Of a stretch of DNA of 64,000 nucleotides, positions 12,373 through 23,677 are shown piece by piece. Below the pieces are notes generated by a model. The model worked only from the letters and a program-made list of their open reading frames with translations. It did not search any database and had not been told where the DNA came from. The DNA comes from Rotaria sordida. Its lineage: Eukaryota > Rotifera > Eurotatoria > Philodinida > Philodinidae. The position numbers were made by a program, and so were the translations under genes. How positions within the stretch are numbered: position 1 is the stretch's first letter; each line of letters starts with the position of its first letter. The stretch lies in NCBI GenBank assembly GCA_905250125.1, contig CAJNOL010000100.1, positions 186,001 through 250,000 of the forward strand, in the 5' to 3' direction.

Positions 12373-13795
12373 TCAAATAATACTTTCTAATAAGATGTCA
12401 GAGTTGAATAAAAATATTAAAGTAATTTCTATAATAATAATTGAACTAATTAATATTGTATTTGTTCGAATAGCTATTGATGATGAAGTTCGATCACATC
12501 GATAATAGCGTTGAACCTCAAGAATATCAATTGGACTCATACCAATACGTTGTCCAAGTACTGCACTAGCATTTCTCGTAGCCCTAATTGTCGGTAAACC
12601 ATTGGAACTAAAAGCATCTGCGTCATAATGCATAACAGATCCATAATCATATGATGTATTCAGAGTATCAATATCTGTTAGATTATATTTCTGAAAATTG
12701 AACTCAGTACCTAGTTTGAAATAAATTTTATCGTTCGAACATTTATTATTATAAAAATAGTATAAATTACCATTTATAATATTGTTCCATTGAATTGAAA
12801 CATAATCATCACGATCAGGACGAGATTGTTCATGAAAAAAACCTTATATTAAAAAAAGACGAAAATTTATCAATTTAAATTTAGTCAGTGTTAAATACCT
12901 AATACATGAAGAAGTTCATGTTGAATAATTCCAGTTCTCATACAAGTGGCACGTGGTGTATGCATTAAAGTAACAGTACGATTTAATGTATAATTTTGAA
13001 GATATCCAACCTTGAATTGAAAAAAAAATATGTTATTGATTAGACCTTTTTTTTTAAATAAATATTTGTTGCATACGTGAGCTGAACAACCAGTTCCATT
13101 TCTTATTGTAATGAAAATTTCGTCTGAACTAGTTTTGGGACGAAATTTAATACATTGAACATTGCCTATTCGTGTTAGATTTTCCATACGTCGCATAGCA
13201 TCAACAATTAATTGTGAATGATTGGCAGCTAAAATTAATAAATTTCTTAATAAGAAAATAAAACTCATGAAATTCTAACAAATCGATGATGTCATATCAT
13301 AAGGTATTATTCCATTAGGCCATCGTTGCCACAATGGTCTGTGAGCAGCTCCACGCTTTGTATATTAGTGAAATTAATATGTATTATTGATGTATAAAAA
13401 TTCTTACTGATATCTCTTCAGGAATGATCATATCACCTTGATAATGACCTCCTAAAATAAAACAAAAAATATTATTCGATAAAAACTTCATACGATTAGA
13501 TTTACCTATATGTTCGGGATTAAATTTTGCTGATGGTCGAGAATTTTCCTTGAAAAAAAATTCATCTGACATTAGTTATAAAGAAAATTGTATATCTAGA
13601 ATACTTACCAATGTTGGTATTTCTTCATTGAAATGTGTGTTGTCTTTTGATACATCATTATAATTCTAGATTAAAAAAAAATTTTTTTTAATTCTTAAAT
13701 ATTCATAATGTTCCTACTGGTGGTAAAGCTAATGTAGTATGAAAGTTAATTATATAGACAACAAATCCAATACTGATGGAAAGAAGAAGTTGCAT
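12373..13795 (-). CDS. Astacin-family zinc metalloprotease, nine exons
   Basis: Exons (transcript order): 13795-13718, 13665-13609, 13548-13506, 13451-13408, 13355-13280, 13228-13077, 13010-12899, 12842-12771, 12710-12373. All eight introns are about 50-67 bp, GT-AG, and phases join without loss, giving 323 aa. Residues 1-24 are a signal peptide. The propeptide has the aspartate switch YQGD (Asp66). The mature catalytic domain starts near RGAAHRPLWQRWPNG (75 on). The zinc site HELLHVLGFFHEQSRPDRD has ligands His181, His185 and His191 with catalytic Glu182. The Met-turn is SVMHY, with Met238 and Tyr240. An intron splits the zinc motif at Gly188. After the domain (RYYRC) a 40-residue tail ends in a hydrophobic run (TILISSIIIIEITLIFLF), which could be a membrane or GPI-type anchor. 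There are no EGF, CUB or ShK domains, so it is a minimal astacin. Probable secreted or surface endopeptidase; substrate unknown. Confidence 0.92.
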
Positions 13796-15179
13796 TTCTA
13801 ATGATTATCGTGAACAATCACAACGTAAGCTTGTATATATTCTGATGAAATTCGTAAAGAATTAGAACTGTTGCAAAATACTTTAAATATCTGGATTATT
13901 TATCTTAGCTTTTAAAGTTTATAATCGACGATTATATACAGTACTTTTATACATTAATCATACATGACATGCGTATATTACCGTATTTTTGTCATGCATT
14001 TGCTTTCTAAGTAGCAGCATATCTTTATAACATCTAATAAATGTCATGTCTTGTTATACATCATTTATTTAGCTTATCTTTTCCAGTTCAAGTGATGCTA
14101 ATGTGGTCTTGTTTTTTTTTATTATTACCAAACAACTTGATAAATTCTTGTTTTACTAACCTGATAGAAAAGTATAGCAAAAACCTGATTGTTTTATTTT
14201 TCTTCCCGATTTTATTGCTTGAAAATATTATCATGTTTACTTCATTGACAACAAGAAATAAATTCTTGATTTGTATCAAGCAAAAACAAATTTATGTAGA
14301 AAAATTTGACCAAAAGGATGATTTTTTTAATCGAACTTATTCAAGGTTCTTATTTTTCCAGAATAGAAAAATTTTCAAGATTCGAAGAGACCAATCAGAG
14401 CCCTCTCTTGTTCGAGATAGTCTTGCAAGTATCATGCGAAGTTTTTTTGAATCATATTGTTCATCATTTGTTTCTAAAAATGATAATGTTTTATTTTCAT
14501 ATTTTCATACTTTCATTATAATCTGAATCATTGATGTGTATAATTATCTTCAAGCAATTGAATAACACAAGTGTTCATAAATATGCTCTAACAAGTCGTC
14601 GAATGACTTTGTCTTGTGAGCTGACAAGGAAAACACATTTTGTCTTAGTATACTATGCACAGAAGAGATGTATATTATCTCCACTGATGACCATGCATCC
14701 AATCAGCGATGAGCCAAAATTTTGCCACTTAAGTTTCGATAATTTGTTCAATGTCCGCTAGAATCTGCACAATAAAAAAGACTATCAAAATTCCGTTTTA
14801 CTGATGAGCTACAGTGGAATGAAGCGAGAATATAAGTGAAATCCTGTAATTTCAATAGGTCCTGCGGAAATCGAACAAATTGTTAAAAATCAGGTGGCAA
14901 AATTTCGATTTACTGTGATGCACATGTCAAAGTCAAACATACGTCCACGTTTCCATACTCTAGATTTTAACATATTCGCGGCCACAAGACCCACCGGTGA
15001 ATCTCACTATATTTTAACAAGAAATTTAATAGGAAAACACTTTCTTTTCCTGTTTTTTCTTACGCATGAGGTCACATATAGTGTATCATCTGCTCTGTTA
15101 TCGCTATTATTTGATTCATTTATTGCACAGCGTGATGTTTCTCGTTAAAACAATTAAGAAAAAAAAATTCGTCACTATC
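13796..15179. other. No supported gene
   Basis: A 161-codon frame at 14041-14526 (+) is hydrophobic and AT-driven, with no recognisable motif; not called. The rest is short frames only. Confidence 0.35.
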
Positions 15180-15961
15180 AGAACGGAAGGTTTTTATTTT
15201 CTTTGCTGTTGTATGACTCGCTTCTTTTGATTGTTGTTTCTTGCTTTTCTCATAGCAGCCAGCACAGCGTCTTGGGACGATGCACGCAGATCCTTCCTTT
15301 TCTTTGAACTTATGATCAGCGAGTTTGCGCTTCGAATGGCTTGTTGATTATTGTCTCAGACCAGGTTTCAGCTTCTTGAATGGCATACTCAGGAGTAAAG
15401 ATCGTATAAGACTTTCACACAACTGTAGAATGGTCATATCGCTTATGTCATAGTTTTCCTTGTAAATAAAATAGGCATTAACTGTTGCTGTTCCAAATAT
15501 TAATTTAAATGCCACCTTTTGATACCATTTTATAGATCGTCTGAGGCATGTTTAGTATGCTGATAACTGATCAGATAAATCTGTAGCTTGTTTCTCATCA
15601 TTGTAACTGAGTACAACTTGTTAGTAGCTGGCTCCCATTGAAAAGTTTTTGATCGTCTGGTGGGCTTCTGGGTTTGTAAGTGTTGTTCCGCATATCGATT
15701 AGTTTTGCGAACTATGAGGCTAACAGTTTCGTCAGTGATAAAATGTCGATAACAATCGATACGATTGATTGTATTATATTTCAATGTTGGCGTTACTTCT
15801 TCGATGATTCCATGATCCTCCTGAAACTCGACATCCGGTTCTGATTCTATTTCATTCCAGACTTGTAAATCGACGTCATCATCGGCAACTTCTTTCTCGA
15901 AGCTTGAAGATTCAAATTGCATTCTAGCAAAATCATCATCCAAAGCACTCACATTATTCAA
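15180..15961 (-). mobile_element. piggyBac-family transposase relic, internally deleted
   Basis: 15961-15530 (-) encodes an acidic N-terminal tail followed by the typical piggyBac segment YRHFITDETVSLIVRKTNRY and W-E-P, as in PGBD transposases. Directly after it, in another frame (about 15542-15350), comes the domain-3 segment RRSIKWYQKVAFKLIFGTAT followed by VNAYFIYK. The catalytic core with the three aspartates, normally about 250 residues, is missing between them. A last block (15330-15180) holds RRCAGC and Lys-rich sequence, matching the C-terminal cysteine-rich end. So this is a dead copy with a large internal deletion and at least one frame break. Terminal repeats and TTAA duplications were not identified around it. 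A domesticated N-terminal fragment is possible but unlikely. Confidence 0.75.
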
Positions 15962-16660
15962 TGAGTTACCGCTATCTTCTATATCAGTTTTTCAAACGGC
16001 ACGTAAATCATCGTAAAATTTTAATTGTTTTTATACATCCAAGAGAAAAGAGTCAAAGATGACATTACGAAAGAATGCAAAAGACAAAACGTTGAAACTT
16101 CATTTCGTTTATCTCATTCCTACTGCGCAATACATAAGAAAGAGAAAAGCAAATTCGAATAATTATTCCGTTCGACGTAAAAGACCGACTATGTAATAAT
16201 ACCAACATGAAAAAGAAAAAGAACTAGCAGCACATACTGAAAAATCCCACTAGTACAATTATCAGAAGGTGAATGCGCATGAAAATGAATTTGTTAAAGC
16301 TATTTTCTAAAAGAATCAACTCACCACGAATGTGTTAAGTATATCTTTATGAAAAATAAAGGTCGATGTAAATCTACAGAAATGTTCTTATTTACAAAAA
16401 CACTGGTTATCATCGTGTGCTCTACACAACACCTGGAAACGTACAGTCTAGAGTGACACATTAGATAAGAAACAATCTAGTATAAAAAAAACCATAGTTC
16501 GTCTCACTGCGTCTTATAAGTATTATCTAAGAAATGTTTTAATATTGTTTTGAACTAATATGACAGAAAGACCATACAAACTAGAAAGTTTGAAAATTAC
16601 CGTTAAAGCAATCGGAACGATCTGTTCGAAAGTACACCACTTTCTAGGAAATTTCTTCGA
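15962..16660. other. Non-coding
   Basis: AT-rich; no exon or repeat recognised. Confidence 0.35.
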
Positions 16661-16769
16661 GATATCAACAAAATCAAATGTAAATTTTCCAGGAATTTCT
16701 ATGATAACTCTTACACAATAACAAAATTTTCAGGTAATTTCTAGAGTTATTCAGACGCTACTGACCAAT

Positions 16770-17170
16770 GTCCACATAATTTCCATAAAAAGTGCTTCGC
16801 AGAAAGGTTATTTCTAGAAATTGTAATCATTAATATGACAATAAGAAAGAAGACCGTATCTCTTGAATTATTGAAGATTTTAGAAATTACTGAGAAATTT
16901 CAGAAATTACCAGAAAATGTCGGTAAATTCAGAAATTTTCCTGCAATTTCTAAAGTTTCCAATAATTCATAGAGTAGGTTCTTCTTATTATTATTATAGC
17001 AATAGGTAAATAAGTTCGCATAATGTATAGAAAGACATTTCGAAATTTTTGTAATATGTAAACTTTCCACTTATTTATGAGCTAGGGCCTTCTTATTGTC
17101 ATATTAATGATTATAATTTCTAGAAAGACCTATTTTTATGGAGTGCTTATTATGGAAATTATGTAAAATC
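16770..17170. repeat. Nested inverted repeats (foldback inside foldback)
   Basis: The outer pair is acataatttccataaaaagt with tctagaaattgtaatcatta and atatgacaataagaa (about 16774-16848), matched in reverse by ttcttattgtcatattaatg and tggaaattatgt (about 17090-17166). Inside, aagaagaccgtatctcttga (about 16848-16905) pairs with the block ending gagtaggttcttctta (about 16930-16988). Between the inner hairpin and the outer right arm lie about 100 bp of unrelated sequence. The block is rich in GAAATTACC/AATTTC units. It is probably a non-autonomous element with internal duplication or insertion. Confidence 0.65.
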
Positions 17171-17199
17171 TAAAATTTGATAATTCCAGGGAAGAAAAT

Positions 17200-17470
17200 C
17201 AGACGTAAGATCTTGCAGACCAGAAGAAATCGTACAAAAAATTGCAGTCTCAAAAATCTTACATCAGATCGTACTATAAGATTCTTGAAAGATCTTGCTG
17301 TCTTGTTAGATATTACTATAAGATTATAGGAAATCTTATGTAACCGTAAGATCTTTCAGGAATCTTAAAGTACAATCTAATGTAAGATTTCTGAGATTGT
17401 GATTTTTTTGTACGATTTTTATTCGATCTTACAAGATTAGAGGTACGATCTTGTAAGATCTTATCCTCTG
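17200..17470. repeat. Inverted-repeat element rich in AAGATCTT
   Basis: The left arm (about 17203-17316) contains cgtacaaaaaattgcagtct, aatcttacatcagatcgtac and gattcttgaaagatcttgc. The right arm (about 17347-17458) contains their reverse complements (gtaagatctttcaggaatct, gtacaatctaatgtaagatt, tttttttgtacg). The short spacer is also related (TATAAGATTATAGG). It lies directly next to the nested repeat at 16770-17170. No coding capacity. Confidence 0.7.
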
Positions 17471-18313
17471 ATTGTTTGATCCGAGTAGTTAACATGTACG
17501 GTACAAATTTTAGATTCATAAAATTCTTTGGAAAATTCTAAAAAGTTGCAAAATGATCTAATCAATACTATTACTGATGCGCCTTTTTTTCGTTGTCAGA
17601 AAAACGTGTCCACTGATCTTTGGTTTCCCTCTTCCCACTACTGGTAGCCAGGACCTAGGAGGTAGTCACAAAATCCTCGATTTAAACTTACAGTCTCTAT
17701 TTTCTTCGAAAACATAGAGTGAGATTGACAAAGTATACTAGTGAGCAGTTCAAGTATATCTAAATATAAATTGAATTTCAATATTGTCACTCGTTTCAAT
17801 GTGTCTATCAAATGAGTCATTCACCTGTCTTTGTATTGGTTCGTATGAATAAAACTAATTGATTGTCTACTAATTGTCAAAACAATTACAACTGTAGATT
17901 ATTTCTTCAATTTCATAAAAGTCGATGTTATTTAGTCTACACTAAGTTCAAAGAATATGTAAAGTAACTAATTGCTATCTGTTATGAACTAAATTTTCTT
18001 TGATGAACAGATAGCTAATGGCCATATTAATTAATATTAGACGTCAAAGAAAAGAAGGCAATTATGTAAAGGTAGATACGCATATCAATTAGGAAAAAAA
18101 AACTTGATGGATACTTACCTGTATGAAAAGAAAAGGAAGTATAAAAAGAAAAATATGCAACTAAATATACATTTTATATTTTTATTTATATTCCAACAAC
18201 GCCATAGAAACACGTGTTTCTTCTTAAGACAAATTGTTGTTTTATATTTTAATAAAATTATTATCTCTTTTCAAATAATAAAAATAGTTTATTATTATCA
18301 ATTATTTATACAT
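17471..18313. other. Upstream region of the RING-LRR gene
   Basis: No separate gene. 18104-18313 is open in frame with the next gene but encodes only Lys-, Phe- and Ile-rich AT-driven sequence, so it is treated as leader. Confidence 0.35.
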
Positions 18314-19510
18314 ATGGCGCATAATAATGAATATGAATATGAAAATGAATCATCTGTTGATTCCGAACTAATTTGTGCTATTTGTTTAAATCCATTCGAC
18401 GAGCCAATATCAACATTATGTGAACATATATTTTGTGTTGATTGTATTAAATTATGGTTAAAAAAAGATTTATCATGTCCAATTTGTCGTGAAATATTAA
18501 TCGAGAACAATTTAAAATCTGTAATTAATCAAAATATTCTTAATAAACTTGATCAACTTCAAGTTAAATGTAGATTATGTCAACAAAAACATATAAAACG
18601 AAAACGTTTTGATTATCATATAGATAAACAATGTTCAAAAGTAATTGTATCATGTTCAGCTGCTGATATTAAATGTCCATGGAAAGGACAACGAATAGAT
18701 TTACAATCTCATCAAATGAATTGTATCTATTATTCAAATCGAAAATTATTCAATCATCAAGTTCAAGAAAATAAAATAACATCAAGTAAGTTAGAATTTA
18801 AACAAATAATTCTATCTCTATTAATTACATTATGTTTAGAATTTATTAATTCGCATAGTATAAAAATTGAAAATTTAATTAATCAATATCCATTTTATTC
18901 TACAATATCATTAAGTAATAAACATTTGACAGATACTGATATTTCAATAGTTATTAATTCGGCAATCATAAACAAAAAATGTAAAATTCTTGATTTAGGA
19001 CATAATCAAATTAATTCTCAAGGTGTTATACAACTTGCTGAAAGTTTAACCAATAATACAACATTAAAAATGCTTTCTCTTCATAGCAATTCTTTATCAG
19101 AAATCGGTATTCTACATATTGCAGAAAAACTTTCATTAAATAATTCAGTTCTTAAATGGCTTGATCTTGAATCAACTGATTTAACTGATAATAGTACAGA
19201 ATATTTGGCTGCAATGCTCAAAACAAATACATCCGTTACTGGTTTATGGTTATCAAATAATCGAATAAGTGATCAGGGTGTAAAAATGTTAGCTTTAGCA
19301 CTTATTTATTATAATACAACTCTTAAATATTTAGATCTGGAAAATAATCGATTGATAAATGATTCATGTTTGAATTATCTTATGAATATGCTTGAACAAA
19401 ATCAATCATTAAAAACAGTTTATTTAAATAAATGTCAATTGTCAATGACAAGTAAAACAAAACTTCAAACTATAGCCAATACGAAACCAAAGTTTCGTTT
19501 GTTGCTTTGA
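18314..19510 (+). CDS. RING finger / zinc-binding / leucine-rich-repeat protein
   Basis: Single exon, 398 aa from the ATG at 18314. An in-frame ATG 210 bases upstream would add 70 low-complexity residues and is less likely. Residues 21-58 form a C3HC4 RING: C21, C24, C36, H38, C41, C44, C55, C58 (CAICLNPFDEP...CPIC). Residues about 85-135 carry a second Cys/His set (CRLC, H, C, CPWKG, H, C), like the TRAF/SIAH-type zinc segment that follows many RINGs. About 155-170 is a hydrophobic stretch. From about 190 to the end there are five to six NLR/ribonuclease-inhibitor-type LRRs (LDLGHNQI, LSLHSNSL, LDLESTDL, LWLSNNRIS, LDLENNRL). Inferred role: an E3 ubiquitin ligase whose LRR selects targets. 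RING plus RI-type LRR without a NACHT domain is uncommon in well-studied animals. Target and location are not readable. Confidence 0.88.
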   Translation: MAHNNEYEYENESSVDSELICAICLNPFDEPISTLCEHIFCVDCIKLWLKKDLSCPICREILIENNLKSVINQNILNKLDQLQVKCRLCQQKHIKRKRFDYHIDKQCSKVIVSCSAADIKCPWKGQRIDLQSHQMNCIYYSNRKLFNHQVQENKITSSKLEFKQIILSLLITLCLEFINSHSIKIENLINQYPFYSTISLSNKHLTDTDISIVINSAIINKKCKILDLGHNQINSQGVIQLAESLTNNTTLKMLSLHSNSLSEIGILHIAEKLSLNNSVLKWLDLESTDLTDNSTEYLAAMLKTNTSVTGLWLSNNRISDQGVKMLALALIYYNTTLKYLDLENNRLINDSCLNYLMNMLEQNQSLKTVYLNKCQLSMTSKTKLQTIANTKPKFRLLL

Positions 19511-22500
19511 ACGATGAATATTATGATTTATTCAAGTTAAAATCTTTTTTTTTTTATGAATAGCTGTGGATTTTTAAGACATGTTAATAAAGATTTCAAC
19601 ATGAAGCTCTCATACTTCTTGAAAAACTGACGCTAAAAATCATATGAATTCTAGATTAACATTTTTATACAATATTAAAAAAGACTACGTTTAGATACAG
19701 ATAAATGATGTTCCTATTGAACCTTAGTACTAATCAAGGTCGTAATATTAGGGGGGAGGGATGCAGCACTCCTACTCTTGAAATTTATGCGCGTGACGTT
19801 TTCCTGCGTTAAGTGCTGAATTATGGCCAATGGTACACATTCATCGATACTTTTCTTGGTTCAATTTTCTTGGTTTTAACATTTGGATGGTTTTTTCAAT
19901 TACACAAATATCTTATATTGCACTTCGATTAGCGAAATATTTGGAAAGAAGTTTGCGAAACTGACTTTCACAACGAATTTATACTTACGAGGGAAGGAGT
20001 TTTCCAAATGATTATTCGCTTTTTTAATCGGAGCTATACACATTTTGTAGAGCCTAATGAGCTAAAAATATCCGGAAAACATTTCAAACCCTTAACGTTT
20101 TGCTGTAGAGATACTGCATTTTTTGGAGTATTTTTCAAGCCAACGCCGTAGTCCTGCTCAGGAAAACTCCTTTTTGAATTTCAACTTGAAGTTTTGCACG
20201 GGGATACGACTTTTTGAGAATAATCCATTGTGAAAATTACAAACCTTTTGATGTGTTCCTATGCTGAAAAAGGAATATCGAATCTGTCGATAGATATGAA
20301 TAATGTCAAAAATATGCTTTTATCATAACTGTATCTCAGGATAAACATAACAAAAAGATCTAAAACTTTCACTATAAACTATTTTCGATAAAGCCTATCA
20401 CTGAGAAAAGTTTCAAGTCAGATATTCGAACATGAATTTTCCTTGTGTTTCTGAGATGGATCGTGACATTGATTCAAAGAGTACGATAAAAAATACAAAA
20501 TCTCTGCAGCTATAAGCTAAGAGTCCAAACTTTTTTTAGAATATTCATCGCTCACTAGGATCTACATGATGCACACAGCCTTGACACAAAAGTGAGGGCT
20601 TCCTTCCTTCGTAAACTTTCGCCAATGATTGATTAACTTATTATTATCAATGTAAAATAGTTAAGAAATTAAACATCATTATTTCATGACGGACACAAAT
20701 CTTTAATAATTCTAAGTCACAAGCGTTTTAATGATTACATTAACTATGACGCATCTAAAGGAAGCCGTTTGAAAAGCCAATCTTTGGAGTAACTGGCAGT
20801 ATATAAATTTCGCAATGAGTCAAATAAAAAAAATTTGAAAAAAATTATTTCGATGGATAAAAAAGCGAAGACGGTTGTTATGTTGAATAAAACATATTGA
20901 CTACTTCAAAATACTCAAATAGCTTTATCAATACATACATCTAATAATATTGCATTAATACATTACCCAGAAGAACCAAAATGACAGAAAACTTAAGAAA
21001 GTAATTATATTCCTTCATGAGAAACCCCTTAATCAACTATTCTGTATGACAAACAACTCTGGTTATATAATACTACCAAAGAATCACGAAAGAAGCTCAT
21101 GTTAGTGAGAGAAAACATTGTCTAAAAACTCGATAAATTTCCATTGTTGGTTTTTTAAGTAACATTAAAATATGTACGGCTAAAATGATAAAAATGATGA
21201 AAAACATTCCTAGAAATCCGCCAATAGTCTAACAAAAAAGCTCTTGAGAATTGTGGGAAGTACACTGTGAAAGTCATGTTATCTTCATATAGTTATCAAT
21301 GTTCTCAAAAAATCATAATATTAGTTTGTTCATAACAAAAACAATAATTAAAAAAACCAATAATTATTTCAAATAAATGATCAATTATACAGCCACTATA
21401 AAGAAACTTTTGATCACACTTTCATCAATGTTTCAATATACACTATCGAGATACATTCATTTTAAATTTATAAAGATATTGTTTATTTATTCAGTGCACA
21501 ACATACGTATATTTAACATGTGGTTCATTCTTTTTCGAGTACATATTTTTATCAACATAGAATCATCAAGTATTCGAACAGAAGAAACAGTAACTTAAAT
21601 TTACATGATTAATATGAATATTTTACTTTCCAAAACTGGATATTTAGACTACGGATGAAACTTTTTCCATTCAATTAAGAATGATAACTTTAGCTACTAA
21701 GTTCCAAAGCTAAATTTTGAAAGCACAAAAGATAATTCATATGATCATGATGAGAATTCTCTGTATTTGAGAAAGATATAATAAAAGTACTCTAACTGCA
21801 CAGAATCATTAATTTATTCATTTTAAATTCTGTTTGACTTCTCCATAAATCATTCTGCACTTCAGATGTTTTATTGATGTTATAGAAAAAATTACATAAG
21901 TTGTTTTTATTCAGTAAATATGAGTTAAGAACAAATTGAGTCAATGATTCATAGAAAGAAAAAGATACACTTTTAGCAAATGGATGAGTTTATTAATCAC
22001 AATAAAATAAAAAATGTCAAATTTATGTATCACAATTCAATATATCATATTATAGATATTTTATTCATCTTTTTGCAAAGTATTCATTCACAGTTCTATA
22101 TTACTTGCGTAGGTACACATAATCGAGCCAATGAAATATATCAAATCTATATATTTTCGTTTATCATATTGTTTTTTGGAAAATTTTCGATTAGTCATTA
22201 TTCGAGAACACATTGAGATATTGATCGATGATCGAGAATGAATTATTTTGAAGCAATATGATCTAGATTATATCGACTTGAGAAGACTAGATCTCAAGAG
22301 CTTTCCATCTTGACTCCAAGAATAAGTGTCATTAATTTGAATTAATTCCAAAAATAGCAATTATGTTGCATTCACAGAAAAAAACGACAGACATATCAAA
22401 AATTAGATTTGAACTAGCATGTGGGTGGATGGAATATTTACACTCACACCCTTCGTATTCTGGAACAATGTTTAGTAGAGTATTCGAATAAATATTCTAC

Positions 22501-23677
22501 TACCAGTATGCAATAGGATCTTGGTTGGATGCTCCATTGATATTGGTCTTATGAGAGTACTGTTCTCAGTAACTAATCGTTTTCGTATTTGCACTATGTA
22601 TATTATTGAGGAATAAGAAACCTCAAAAGGATTAGTTTCATCAGTCTTTCACACGAGAGTTATGCTTATTTTAGTCGACAGCACGGTATCTACTAACAAT
22701 TCGAATGACGATATTTTCGTCTGAAATTTTCTCAACGTATGGAACTACTTATAACAAGAATACTGAAAAAATTTCGACTTAAAAGATTTTTTTTCCTTCA
22801 CAATAATATTGGGTTTCCAACTAATCAGTGACATTCAACACAAGATGCGAGAATCTCATGTTTATTGGAAATTCAATATTTTGTGAAGAAAATATTTTGA
22901 TGAACTCAAATTTTCTCAGTATTCTATTTACAAATAGACCTACCCTTGGACAAAACTTTCGGTCAAAATACAGGCAATCGAATTATTGACATATATTTCT
23001 TCATAGGCTAAAATTCCAATAAAATGGATATAAACTTGAAATAAAAGACCAAGAGAGCTCATGTCGTTGAAGTTTATTATATGTGTAGAGTCCTAGTCAA
23101 ACTCGATTTCCTATTGACAACAATTTTCTTGTCAGTAAATACAGTACTGTATGATATCTGCTCGAGTACTTGTTCAGTTTTCAGAAAATTCTATAAAAGT
23201 TTTTTCAATAAGTTAAACGATTAAACATTTAAAAATATCTTGATTTAATTACTAAAAAAACAAACTATGGTACTAAAAAGCTCAAAAGACTTTGTTATCT
23301 ACTGTGATAGTAGGATATCATTTCGCGTACCTTGAACTCAACATATGCCCTAGGGCTCGTTTTGAAACAATTAGAATGATCAAAATTAATTTTTTTTTCT
23401 ACATTCAACATTTTTTTTTTGTGATCCTTTACGAAATTAAAGGTACAAGAACGAGACCATAAAGTTTTCTTTTTCTTCTGTCTACTCAACATTTTCTATT
23501 GTTTTTGTTTTGCAAATAATGTAACTTTTCGTTTTTGTGAATCTCCAATAGATAATAAACATCTCTGAGGACATGTGAGATTCTTATCACATTATATATA
23601 TATATCTATCTACACAGAAGTTATCTTTATCAAACGTGCAACAGACTTTTTTTTGTCAACAGAACTACAGATAAACT
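19511..23677. other. Long intergenic region, no gene recognised
   Basis: AT-rich. 19730-20620 is somewhat less AT-rich and contains a G run (taggggggagggatgc) and odd-composition blocks; it may be an old insertion but no ends were found. Hydrophobic frames at 21377-21598 and 21980-22216 look random. 22420-22465 has GTGGGTGGATGG / CACTCACACCC. Confidence 0.35.

Noticed and set aside
14041-14526. 161-codon open frame on the plus strand
   Set aside because: Hydrophobic, AT-driven composition, no recognisable motif or splice context, and overlapping frames of similar length.
18104-18313. N-terminal extension of the RING-LRR protein
   Set aside because: Lys/Phe/Ile-rich low-complexity sequence before a well-placed ATG close to the RING; treated as leader.
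20140-20260. Possible RNA gene or coding remnant in a less AT-rich block
   Set aside because: No cloverleaf, internal promoter boxes or protein motif could be recognised.
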